Shown piece by piece: positions 45,001 to 53,487 of a stretch of DNA of 64,000 bases. Under the pieces are notes generated by a model that searched no databases, was not told the DNA's origin, and saw only the letters and a list, made by a program, of their open reading frames with translations. Each line of letters begins with the position of its first letter. Within the stretch, counting starts at the first letter, position 1. The DNA is taken from NCBI GenBank assembly GCA_010356995.1, contig ML996704.1, positions 356,404-420,403 on the forward strand, read 5' to 3'. Both the position numbers and the translations under genes were made by a program. The DNA comes from Trichodelitschia bisporula. Lineage: Eukaryota; Ascomycota; Dothideomycetes; Phaeotrichales; Phaeotrichaceae.

Positions 45001-47137
45001 AACTCTCCACCTCCCACGCCTGCCCCACCTGCGCCATATCCAGCTTCAGCGCCCGGACATGCACATCGCGCAGCAAGCCCTCGAGGACGGGCACACCCGC
45101 CACCAGCCCCCGCACCTTGTCCGAAAACCCCAGCGCGGCCCAGAGGTCAAAGAACCCCGTCGGGCCGCTGGTGCTGGTCACAGCAAGGCGATACGCCCCC
45201 GTATCAGCGGTGGCGCTCCACTCCGCGCTCATCTCCATCGCCAGGCGTACCGGGTTCTCCCCGAGCTTGACCGCAAGCTGCACGTGCGCCGCCACCGCCC
45301 TCGCATCATCATCAAATGGCTGCAAGATTTCAACGCGCATCTCCCCAGTCTCGATCCCCTCCTCGATTCGCGGGGGTAAGTGCCCTTTCCACCCTGTCTC
45401 CCCAACGAAGGCCCAGACCCGCGTACACGCAGGCCCCTCCCCCTCCTTCTCTAGCAAAAACCCCACGCCCGTAACGCCTCCAAGTCTCCCAACACTCTTA
45501 TCCTCGAACGGAACCCGCGCCTCCAGCGCCTGCGACTTAGGCTCAAAAGCCGCGATCACATCAGCAAGCGAACTGCTCCCGCCATCGATATACACCGCCA
45601 ACCCCGTCATCTGGCTGCCTTGATACCGCGGCTCAAGCTTAATGGGAAGCCTTACGCCGTCTGCGCCGCGCAGTGCACCGCGAATCGACAGCGCCAAATC
45701 CCGGCTAGGAAGCGCGGGGTCGGTGATGTCGAGCGCGACGTGCTCGACGGAGATACCCGCGGCGCCGATGGTAACATCCGGGAAGCCGGACTCGAGGGGT
45801 GGGAGGAATAGGTGCACAGCTTTGATAACCACGCCGGTGGGCGTGAGCGCTGCGTCGACGGTTGAGGCGCTGAGGTCGGGGTGTAGGTTGAGCAGGTGGG
45901 CGAATGTGGCGAGGGTGGCGGTGAGCTTGACGATCTCGCCTTCAGGGAGGGCGTGGTGGGTGAAGAGAGATAGGGCGTCGAGGACGTGTGTTTCTGAGAC
46001 GGCGGGGCCGCGGAGACCGCAGCTTAGGAGGTAAGTCTCGAGTGAGGTGGTTAGAGGAACGGAGGCGATGGAGTGGACGTCAGTTAAGGTGCAGTCGTCG
46101 GCGAGGTGAATGGTGCTTGTGATAGTTATGTCGCCGCCTGGGGTCCATGTCAGGCTGAGATCCGCGGCGAGGACGGGTATCTCATCGTTTCCGTAGAGAA
46201 GGATCCAGTCCTGATCCGAGGGCAGGAGGGGGCGGATTAGAGCCTCGGTGATGGAGAAGACGGGGCAGTGACGGGAGAAATCCACAGCGGAGAGGGCGGT
46301 GTTGGCGGGCCAGGAGAGTAGTGCGGTGATAGGCTCGGCGTTGAAGGTAAAGCAGTCGAAGTTGGCTTGTCCGATCAGAGCCACCAGCGCGTCGCGAAAT
46401 GTGAAGCCTTCGAGCATTTCAGTGCCCATTGCCGTGCAGAAGTCCTCCAGCGTCGGGCCTTCGATGGTGATTTCGATGTCTACACTCGCTGTGTCTCTGT
46501 CGGCTTCGGCATCTTCCTCGGGCGCAGGTACGTTTTCGGGCTCTACGTCCATCTTGGGAGCAATTTCTTCAACTGTCGGAATCTGAACGTTGCGATGCTC
46601 TCCGTTGTTTTGCTCCGAAGGCTCCCGGTCCGTTTCGGCGACAGCCTCACCAGCGGTCGATATCAGAATGTCGTGAGGCCCTTCGTACTCCCCCTCATAC
46701 TCCGTAACCGTTACCTCCGGAATAAGCATCTTCTTCACCTGCATCTCCGCCTGCTCCCCCATATCCAACGGCGCCGGTAAAAACTCAAAAACCGCCGTAT
46801 GACCCTCCATCAGTGGATCAAGGCCCCCAGAATAAACCACTTCTTCACCCCTCCTGTAGCCCTTATAAAACACGCAAAGAGCGCGCTTCTCCACCCAAAG
46901 CAGCGCACCTTTCGTGCCCGAATGTTCACTCAGCTTAACCGTAGCCGACAATCCACCTTTTTCAATCTCAATCCCGTCGCCGCGATCAAGAACCGTCGTC
47001 CAGTCTGGCCTGGTGTTCAAAACTACTTCAGTAGTTACAGCGGCAAGCCGCCCGTCCTCGCCGATGTCTAAATAGAACGCGCGCACCCCGCACACGGCGC
47101 GGGCTACAACCTCCACACCTGCACCTGAAGGAGCCAT
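39080..47137 (-). CDS. Giant intronless beta-rich protein with C-terminal galactose-binding-like domain, unknown family
   Basis: A single exon of 8058 nt encodes 2685 residues; the start MAPSGAGVEVVARAV is the first ATG. No signal peptide. Residues 1-2100 are mostly alternating strands with many short amphipathic repeats of the type LxGxLxLxGxV, recalling large lipid-groove or AsmA/TamB-like beta folds, though I see no firm motif. A Ser/Pro repeat with (S/A)PE(V/I)S words lies near 835-885. Around 2130-2180 is a hydrophobic Ala/Leu/Gly stretch (LALSAVGAAKGVVGLLLGL) followed by a helical segment. An immunoglobulin-like piece (YGDWANITWRV) is near 2240, then a 190-residue acidic and Pro/Thr linker. 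Residues about 2535-2685 form a CBM4/9-type jelly roll starting NGDFASGTLDGWDMS. I do not recognise the protein as a whole. Confidence 0.85.
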   Translation of the reverse strand: MAPSGAGVEVVARAVCGVRAFYLDIGEDGRLAAVTTEVVLNTRPDWTTVLDRGDGIEIEKGGLSATVKLSEHSGTKGALLWVEKRALCVFYKGYRRGEEVVYSGGLDPLMEGHTAVFEFLPAPLDMGEQAEMQVKKMLIPEVTVTEYEGEYEGPHDILISTAGEAVAETDREPSEQNNGEHRNVQIPTVEEIAPKMDVEPENVPAPEEDAEADRDTASVDIEITIEGPTLEDFCTAMGTEMLEGFTFRDALVALIGQANFDCFTFNAEPITALLSWPANTALSAVDFSRHCPVFSITEALIRPLLPSDQDWILLYGNDEIPVLAADLSLTWTPGGDITITSTIHLADDCTLTDVHSIASVPLTTSLETYLLSCGLRGPAVSETHVLDALSLFTHHALPEGEIVKLTATLATFAHLLNLHPDLSASTVDAALTPTGVVIKAVHLFLPPLESGFPDVTIGAAGISVEHVALDITDPALPSRDLALSIRGALRGADGVRLPIKLEPRYQGSQMTGLAVYIDGGSSSLADVIAAFEPKSQALEARVPFEDKSVGRLGGVTGVGFLLEKEGEGPACTRVWAFVGETGWKGHLPPRIEEGIETGEMRVEILQPFDDDARAVAAHVQLAVKLGENPVRLAMEMSAEWSATADTGAYRLAVTSTSGPTGFFDLWAALGFSDKVRGLVAGVPVLEGLLRDVHVRALKLDMAQVGQAWEVESWRASVASDVLELISGTARVRGLALEVQSVRGTVLCDARGELEVEAGGKMVYLPVLMPNFGKTGKFIALRRDRADGLVTLEILDPRGLSPAALMGGLGLKTDGIVGLPIVGGLLDIPLTMASLSFGAASLSKPHLSAPEVSAPGISSPVLASPEVSSPDIFIPDFPLPSSSTGTLSLPALPTSIATLHSATLTLQKAAVTIGPIPLTDLEASLIISPTLNSYTARIRASLASLYLAASATYTSNDNSILVALRPRTLISVTTLLAKLLDRELPEQLVALLAPLKVQGAEATLDAETWEVKAFNIDVPEAEGINLGVFKLRAPRIKFTGPVNGSGSSNGSVASGPDAPDGAAGVLSQNKPSVEVPAVGVPGIDTDKMGSVLELLGTLGSETAKSRVRIGFPLAAGVDTKLLSLAIHPETDGALSVLSLLKSLKISTHNIKLPPGDFDMLVQKVIGQLEIQNTPGVELPRLDIHSLDVVGESAKTIQLFTKGNINLDKLTLDASFVRGHDLVATIKGRLRIATSELWLSFGSDADGEHYAGVFGVESLDMHDLIRSLALPSTFFDALAGLGLPSTLPLNTIDAKFTKDRALEIHATGKSVWDATCGGVPFKLSNIGAHIKHLATMDALEVCLTGSLALPGGLVAQFRLEVNPRGHTVLVGRVEATQGGSVEVTALADVFGAKGTWSTILPASSTPLGFAAPTLAVYADFTAEQVALLGALPGHGEAVILTKPDPATGEHGFALSLTTDNLGGLWPRLAPLGVRDAAVHVVALETTLAGLQADIGKLGLSGVGPERTQRVMDAMAGFVDLPPDMRLARGAWFFARLALDGESPLARSLRLGVKTGSVPRVTAFALVSEEVDSVVEVDVRGLELLSGNMAFDGRGTYCPAQDMLAVQGTLVLSGLVKEPLAFDVDLYVKPGGTTFSAWRPEGLLDGGEAGQGLPSSEAADGKRPDAVEKSGINGPTKQNGSPLKPSTNGSATSTAAQATRRAPPAIKGLFNGKMFNVSLTAPSFRGSILTANGTITQTHILSGRLQLGSIDSASGPLGALTFFEGQPKLLTATFDHPLPITDLFSALLASGPKSPTWPSGFPSLTLETARLYYYTDSKPLSLEDFEYVPGYHVHARISLFDAPFTVQLDLPDSRDGIVLAGTYEDDLDLGFAQLLCPRLNIDTTGRKAVFGARAGVRAFGFAGEVQLTCTPGGASEGGEFAGKAKLTGSVFGVKNPEIPFTFSGDGFGLKDWGVARDGDGLLDLADAIMKGSEGDRSCSCGKLTGLVFEQVKTKFNFKLSFTAGRGKGVKVNVTARAAVAFDVSVKGKKVASIALGELSITVPAPFTKDALWTALGNAIKSSATEIGKTLLQHPQDLAAIIAVQSVSKYSNQLTSRLICRKVTPKNLLAHASSLAEAETSLLSSTALKALSVVTSVPISPSLPLSVGAFAAGLAALEAASLALSAVGAAKGVVGLLLGLPIPLPIPSLGRKRKEAEEQYKAAEAALSTARKFIEDAIVLSGPPATSVAGGEVKVDWAAVLPNAKNYNYGDWANITWRVRLSPSSDPEDPAAVETVTIGKAHEAVFKPDVLPCVESVHAFVRAVLVDGTTVFTASKWGAAPAFVRGPVPLEVDGEKEVAGEPELGAPEEQTGPIDAEGAEGINTDRDLPPGETQEPDTEGGHETSAPDDAEVPEPTVDDNTTPPEAVQSPPVPDINLPEPDTTDTDPAPPNVSAPLPTPPTTPPTLAPTLLPTTPTRHPNWLRRISSARHLRPLPTPHQSTDPTTTSNPNPHPVRSFVKRAISFSKLHDKNPGIRISISEVNLPSHPIPPNSPPIPPLPTLPTCLLQNGDFASGTLDGWDMSRGDNEVHLVSPGLRGRSHKLVATVLYRAVETVWLRQRIATKPGMRYEARVWLRFDINGEGGCVSCLADGNMVAAWRSEEKEGRVHVATGTFVAGRDETEVEVNLSAVWGRSMIFEIGGVRVVELADG

Positions 47138-48392
47138 GTCACCTCACGCGGACGCGCATGGCGCGAAGGTGTAGATGGCTAGCTGAGCTGAGGCCAGACC
47201 GCGCAGGGCTGACCGAAATGCCGGTAAAAACTGCAGCAAAGCGAGCGCGGCGAAAAGCCAAACCACAAAACACACTCACGCGCTCAAACGAAGGAATGGG
47301 ATATCAAATGTCGTGCAAGGAACTCGGGCTAGAATCGCCTCGAACTCCTCCCCAAGTTTTATCCGCACGGTCCTCAATATTGAAGCGCGCGCCCCCTTCT
47401 CGGTCTGGATCTCGTCCTGGACCCCGCCCCTTTCCCTCCCGCGCGGCATCCCCGGTTCCCTGGTGAGGCGGCATCGCGAAGACAGGAACAGGCCAGCGAA
47501 TCGTTCTTGAAGGCCACCCCGCACGCAGCAGCCTCAATTATGCACCCCGGTACTGCAGCAGCCTCAATTTCACACCCCAGCATTCGCGCGCGCCGGAAGC
47601 GTCGCGCGCGTCGAGTGCGGGGATTGAGTGCCAGTCGCGGCAGCGCGCGGCGAGAGGTTCAGCTGAGCGGGCTTTTGTGGCGTCGCAGCGCGGGGAGGGA
47701 AGGGTGCCGGATTTCTGCGGAAGGATGAGGCCGTGAGGAATTCTCCGCTGGTAGGAAGCAGAGGAATCCTTCGCTGTTCGATCTGGCGATCTCTTCATCA
47801 AGTCTTCATCGTATTTATTGGCTCCACAAACGCTATGCGTGTCGTCAAAAGAGGCGTTTCGTAGGGCGTTCTCCTCGCCCCACGCCAAGTCATTGAATAC
47901 CCCTGAAGCGTGCAGGGCTAGCAGTGACCCGTGCCGTGTCGCGGGCCGATCCCGGTCGATTGGAGTGGCCGGATCGGGGATTGGCGAGGACGACTTCATC
48001 TGCTGATGAAAGCTTAGGCTTGAGACGTGCAATGGCAACGGTGTGAAGTAAAAGGTTGATGAAAGATGAAAAGAAGAAGAGGAGAGGAGAGAGGCGAAGC
48101 CGGACTAAACATGCATGTGTGGGTCCCTTTGTCCTTTCCTCCAAATGCGCCTTCCTTCCATCTCAGGTGTCTACACAGTTGCTCATTAATAAAGATTCAT
48201 GTTCATCACTGGAGAATGAAATTCATATCAAGTCAGATGCTCATGCCATACGCCAGAAATCCCATAACGCCCCGAATGCTCCATGATAGGAACCCCTCAC
48301 CTGCGCCTAGCCTCATGCAACGATCGTGTCCCGTAAGATATCATAACGCTCATCATCCACCCAAAAACTCCCCCATCCCACCATACTCGCCC
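47138..48392. other. Intergenic region, no gene recognised
   Basis: Promoter of the giant gene and 3' flank of the PARP-domain gene. Nothing else recognised. Confidence 0.5.
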
Positions 48393-51300
48393 TTATATTG
48401 CCCCGGACTTCAAGCTCGCAAACACACTCGCCATCGCCGGCGTCAGATGCCGCGCAACCGGCATGGACGCCGTACCCGGACACACGAAAATATATCTCAC
48501 CATAATGAGCGCCTCATCCTGAATAACATGCACCCCACTCGAAACCGCCTTCTGCTCGCCGCCGACCTCACACCCAAGCAGCACACGACACGAAGCAGGA
48601 AAGTTCATCGCACCCCAACGCTTCTCCGTCGTCCCAATCGCCGTCTTCGCATATCCCCACGCCGTCGACGGCTCCTCGGCCAGATATATGCCCTTGCCGT
48701 GGTACGCGCCGTTCGCCTGCAGCGGCGTACCGCTCATCTCGCGCAGGCCCAGCGTCAGAATCGCAAATACCCGGTCCAGCGACGTGCCGTGGAAGAGCAC
48801 GCGTGTCGGCGCTTTGCCGACTTTTTCTGCGAAGCGCTTTTCCATCTCCGGCGTCCCGTTTGCTATTAGGTATTGATGTGTCCCTGGCGGGATGCTGGGA
48901 ATGCGCAGCGGCCCAGTGGCCGGGACGATGTAGATTGGGAAGGCAAGGGCAAGGCCGCGAAGCAGGTCCGCGTAGGTGGGACCGGAACTCTGGGCGAAGG
49001 CTTGCGAGGTGAATGTGGCGTTTTGCAGGTCTGTGATCGGCGGGAGTGCGGCGATGGCGGTTTTGACGTCGCTGGGGTTGTTCACAGTGAAAGTCTCTAG
49101 GAACTTGCGGCCGTTGGGCGCACATGCAGCGCTCTGTAGTATCACCACGAGGAGGTCCAGGACGGGCGGGTGGCGCGTGAGCTTCACAAGCCAGCTCTTG
49201 GGCGTATTGAGCATGGTCATCATCGCGGCGCATTTGAAGTCAGCGCAGAGGGTTGTGTGGCGGAGGGGATGCGGATGAGGTTCTAGGCATACGGTGCAGG
49301 TAGAGCCGAGGAGGGTGATCGCCTTGGTAAGGTGCTGGTAGATGATAGCCAGCGAGGTGGCGCCTCCGCGGAGGTGCTTATATAGGGACTGGCTGAGGTG
49401 AAAGATGACGGGAGACATGCCGTCCTTTTGACAGTAGCGCTTCTTCGGCGTGATGTTGTCGACGAACACGAACTGGTACTTGTGGTTCTTGAAATGATCC
49501 TGCTGACCTTCCAGCTTCTTGTCGAAGTGAATGCAAAACCCAAAGGACACGGGGTACCTGGACACCGTGAGGCGGACGAGTACGTTCTCCGCCCCTTCCA
49601 CTTCCAGCGACTGACGCTGAAGCAACGGTAGCTTCGAGAGCGGAATTTGCAGTTCCACCTCTGATATCCCAATGCGCTCCACCACGTCAACCATTTCCAC
49701 CGGCAGTTCGCTCATGATATCGTCCAGCAGCGAGGTGTCTTCAATGCCGAGCTGCTTCAGCGCCTTCCCCACGCCTTCGGGGTCCACCGCCTTGAATGCC
49801 ATGCGCAGGCCCTCTAGATTCTGCGCTTCAGCCATCATATTTCCCAGTATGGACTGCATTTTCGCCTTGCGCGCGTCCAGAGCTGCCAGGTTGGCATTTT
49901 CGGTCTCCTCCCGGCTAATACCCAATAACGCCCCCACAGCGGCAACGGAAAGCCTATCTGTTTGACTCAGTCGCTTGGAACGCAGGTACGCGCAATGCAT
50001 AATGACGGCATAATCCCGACTCTCCATGTGAAAAAGGTCAAGAATACGCAAACAGTGGGGAGGTCCATGGTCGTGGCTCGACTTTCGAACAGCTTTGAGC
50101 GCCTCCGCTACTAATGCCGCATTGTCCCCCGAAATGGAGAGCTTGAAAAATATCCTGGCCATGACATCCCAGTGTACGGTTTTAAATCCCTTGGAAAGTG
50201 ATTGAAGTATCTGCTGAAGTGACTTTTTGAAGTTGGCCATGCCGAGGGGCCCAGCAAGAAGGCGAAACACCGGCTCACTCTTCCCCATCACGGTGAAGAG
50301 TGCTTGAACCATATCCTTATTGGGAATGAGATTCATGGTCCAGGTGTGAATCTCCACGATAGGTAGGGTTGTAATGGGAGGGACATCGCCAGAAAGGAGG
50401 TCGGCAAATAGGATGCCCATGCGCTCAACCCAAAGAAACCATAGAACAAGCGAGCGCGACTTAAACACGGTTTCTATAAACGTGATTGAATCCATGGTAT
50501 ACATTCGCTGCAGCACCACACGCCAACTGTGCTTGATGAGTTCCGGGTACTCGAATTTCCGGGTGGGAGACGTAAGGAAAAAGGCCAGATGAAAGCAAGC
50601 CAAGGCCGGCTCGTTTTCAGCTTCCATGAGGATGCTACTAAGGGATTTGTAATATCCCTCGCCGGGATTGGGTTCCTTCAGCATCTGCCCAATGCATTGC
50701 GCCACAAGCGTCAGTTCGAACTTGTCCGGTTGTTGGAGGAGGAGGGTTGCGACGTGTTTGATGTGGGCGTCGGGGTCCCTTTGGCGCCATAATTCAGTAA
50801 TCATGGCGATGATGGAGAGATCATCCGGGAGGAGAGAAGTCGGATGGATGTAGAGATGCAGTACATATGCATCGAACTTCGACCGGAGATTATGTATAGG
50901 CCCAGGAGGGAGACTCCGGATAGCGACACCAGTGTCAAAGCAGGCACGCGTATCTTCCAGCGAGGGCCATTGATCGAAAAGTCTCTGGAGCCCTTGATCG
51001 AAAAGTCTATGGGGACTGCCCGACAGTTCGGAGAGCCAGGGCGATGCTTCGACTTGCCGACGGATGTCCTGCAGGCTTGTGAGCGTACTAAGATGCCCGT
51101 TTGTCCACTCCTGGCCCTTGGACCAGAGCTGTAGCACTGCAGCCTGCCCGTTATTGACGATTCCGACCAGTCCTGCGATAATTTGCGGTTGGAAAATCTC
51201 GCGCAAGCGGAACCCTTTCCCGGATCCCGTTGCTGCGGCGAAGAAGACCATGTCGCCGAGATGGGGTAGGACATTTTTGTCTTGAGCGTCCAGAAGTCTC

Positions 51301-52403
51301 GTTACCACCCTCGTCAGCTCGGGATGCTTCATCTCGAGGCAGCATTCTGCAATATCCAGGGCACGTTCGCTCAGTGCAGCTCTCCACACCAGGAGGTAGC
51401 GAATAAGCGTCCCTTCGGAGTCGCTTCCCACAGCTGCCCGAAAAAGGACGGCTTTCATGCGTCTTATGATTTCTCGCAAATGTTGCACATCCGGGCTTGA
51501 TATTTCCAACACAAAGTTGCCATAGGTGATGGTCGTCAGTGGACTTTGCTCGAAGGAGTCCATGATGCTCTGAAGCAAGGTCGGCTTTGTGGGGTCTTTG
51601 AAGCAAGGACCGTCCAGAGCAATGATATCGCGGAAAACTTCGCGCTCTCTGTTCTCGAGGGTGTCGTAAAGCTTGATGGAGTGAATATTCGGCTTCCACG
51701 AGGCCCACGCACGCCAGCTTGGCCATTCGCTCTCCAGAATTTGTATGAGAGATATTGACGGTATTGGGCTGATTTTGGGTGTGAAGCCAATCGACAGGCA
51801 GCTGACAACATCGTGGATCACGTACAACCGGCCCGAGGTGGCGAGTTGCTCGACGTAGCTTTGGAACTCTCGACAAATGTGACGTGATAAAACTGCTGAG
51901 TGTTCGTACACCCGGGATGACATTGGTACCCCTCTTTTGAGGAGAACAAGCATGCGTTGGAAAGCGAATGGCTTGTCTGTACACATGGGAGGTAGCATGT
52001 AGAGTAGATCCCGAGCGCGCGCAGCTTCATCGGCATCTACAATAGCGGGGTGATATTTGTGAACCGAGAGAAGAATCCGAAGATATGTCGGAAGCTCGCT
52101 GAAGTATTCCGGAACAGCTTTCAATTCCATGAGGAGCAACTGGATCGCCGTTTGGGAGAGGGCATGGCAGCATGCCGCGACAGCCACATCTTTTCTGTCG
52201 AATTTCCTGATGGCAGGGAGAAGGATGTCGTCAAGTTGCACCTTGCTTGTACTCTTCTTTTGTATGTATCCGTCGGTAGTTTGCTGGACTCTCTGCCACG
52301 GAAATGCGGGGTCGGCGGGGTTGTGGCCATCTGCGATCTTTTCGATCTGTCGATGGAGCGGTTCAGCGCCTCGCAGGCAATCGAAGGAGAGGAAGAATCT
52401 CAT
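48393..52403 (-). CDS. PARP-fold ADP-ribosyltransferase with long helical N-terminus (PARP6/8/16-like)
   Basis: A single exon gives 1336 residues; start MRFFLSFDCLRG. Residues 1-900 look alpha-helical with no domain I know. Near 1035 a cysteine cluster (CTVC, then CADFKC) precedes a helical block, as in the PARP6/PARP8 group. The catalytic region, about 1150-1336, has VLFHGTS (NAD-binding His), HGKGIYLAEEPS (Tyr), and a final strand set ending ALIMVRYIFVCPG. I see no Glu at the third H-Y-E position, so mono- rather than poly-ADP-ribosylation is inferred. No BRCT, WGR or zinc-finger modules of PARP1-like fungal enzymes are present, so this is not the DNA-repair PARP. Target unknown. Confidence 0.87.
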   Translation of the reverse strand: MRFFLSFDCLRGAEPLHRQIEKIADGHNPADPAFPWQRVQQTTDGYIQKKSTSKVQLDDILLPAIRKFDRKDVAVAACCHALSQTAIQLLLMELKAVPEYFSELPTYLRILLSVHKYHPAIVDADEAARARDLLYMLPPMCTDKPFAFQRMLVLLKRGVPMSSRVYEHSAVLSRHICREFQSYVEQLATSGRLYVIHDVVSCLSIGFTPKISPIPSISLIQILESEWPSWRAWASWKPNIHSIKLYDTLENREREVFRDIIALDGPCFKDPTKPTLLQSIMDSFEQSPLTTITYGNFVLEISSPDVQHLREIIRRMKAVLFRAAVGSDSEGTLIRYLLVWRAALSERALDIAECCLEMKHPELTRVVTRLLDAQDKNVLPHLGDMVFFAAATGSGKGFRLREIFQPQIIAGLVGIVNNGQAAVLQLWSKGQEWTNGHLSTLTSLQDIRRQVEASPWLSELSGSPHRLFDQGLQRLFDQWPSLEDTRACFDTGVAIRSLPPGPIHNLRSKFDAYVLHLYIHPTSLLPDDLSIIAMITELWRQRDPDAHIKHVATLLLQQPDKFELTLVAQCIGQMLKEPNPGEGYYKSLSSILMEAENEPALACFHLAFFLTSPTRKFEYPELIKHSWRVVLQRMYTMDSITFIETVFKSRSLVLWFLWVERMGILFADLLSGDVPPITTLPIVEIHTWTMNLIPNKDMVQALFTVMGKSEPVFRLLAGPLGMANFKKSLQQILQSLSKGFKTVHWDVMARIFFKLSISGDNAALVAEALKAVRKSSHDHGPPHCLRILDLFHMESRDYAVIMHCAYLRSKRLSQTDRLSVAAVGALLGISREETENANLAALDARKAKMQSILGNMMAEAQNLEGLRMAFKAVDPEGVGKALKQLGIEDTSLLDDIMSELPVEMVDVVERIGISEVELQIPLSKLPLLQRQSLEVEGAENVLVRLTVSRYPVSFGFCIHFDKKLEGQQDHFKNHKYQFVFVDNITPKKRYCQKDGMSPVIFHLSQSLYKHLRGGATSLAIIYQHLTKAITLLGSTCTVCLEPHPHPLRHTTLCADFKCAAMMTMLNTPKSWLVKLTRHPPVLDLLVVILQSAACAPNGRKFLETFTVNNPSDVKTAIAALPPITDLQNATFTSQAFAQSSGPTYADLLRGLALAFPIYIVPATGPLRIPSIPPGTHQYLIANGTPEMEKRFAEKVGKAPTRVLFHGTSLDRVFAILTLGLREMSGTPLQANGAYHGKGIYLAEEPSTAWGYAKTAIGTTEKRWGAMNFPASCRVLLGCEVGGEQKAVSSGVHVIQDEALIMVRYIFVCPGTASMPVARHLTPAMASVFASLKSGAI

Positions 52404-53487
52404 TGAGAATAGTGGCGAAGTTGTGGTCGGAGGAGGAGCGTTCTTTTTCGGAGGAAGTGACGTTGCGGGCCAGGGTCCATATGTCTTTCATACGAGGGTG
52501 AAGCTCGTACTCGCAGGCGGTTTCACGATTCCTCGAGGGGCTGAAGACCGTTGTACTTTAGATTTACAATAAGGTCCGAGGCTCCTCAGACGCCACCGCA
52601 ATGAGGAGTATACGGGAAACGCGGCTGATGTGGGGGTACCGGAAGGCAGATAGCTGTGTTGGCGACATCCTCAGCCTCACGATCACGAAAGATATTGGAG
52701 ATAGACAGGGTGAGGCGGAAAGAAAGCTTGAGGATGTTACATACCGTGTGGTCAATTGGGTACAGAATGAAGACAGAGACTTGCACTGCTGATGCAGCGG
52801 TTGTGGGGTGGACGGAATACTACGCGAGCGTCGTCCGGGTATACGTAGTCTGAACCCTGGCAGCGCGTGGTAGTTTTGGTCGGCGGCATCAATGACCAGT
52901 CGAGGAGAGCCCAGTCAGCGCATGACATTGAGGACGTCCGTCGAAAACGAGAGTCCGGGGGAGGCAGAGTTGTACTAGAGAAGCTTGAGGCGAATTGTTA
53001 AGTGGAAAGCGAAGGGAGGGGTAGCTCGCGAGCTTGACGGGACGAAGCCATAGGATTGGTGTATGTATGCAGAGCGTCACCGAAACCCATCTGGATACGG
53101 TAGGTCCAGAGGACTCGGTGCGGACTCAATGCCATGAGACGCTGCAGCATTCGATGCACTGTTTCTGGAAAAGGAGCCTGACCGCTGGCGGGGCTGAATG
53201 CTGAAAAGCCTTATGGAGCGTAAATACGCCTGCCAAGCCACCCGTGCTGCGACTGTGCATTAGCATCAGGCTGGCATGTCTCTTTTCTTATCATCTTTGC
53301 GACCAAAAACTGCGCAGCTATTTTCGCATCGAGGTCCTTTTGACAATTAGAATACGAAAGGTGGGACTATATTAGTTTCACTTTGCCTCTACTGGAAGGC
53401 GTAGAGCCCTCAAAATCATCGCCGGCCCTTCCAAGTGGACTCTTGACCTCCCCCACCTCGACACCACCACTCCCCGGCTAGCTCAGC
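52404..53487. other. Intergenic region, no gene recognised
   Basis: Promoter of the PARP-domain gene and 3' flank of the U-box-like gene. No ORF or repeat of note. Confidence 0.5.
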
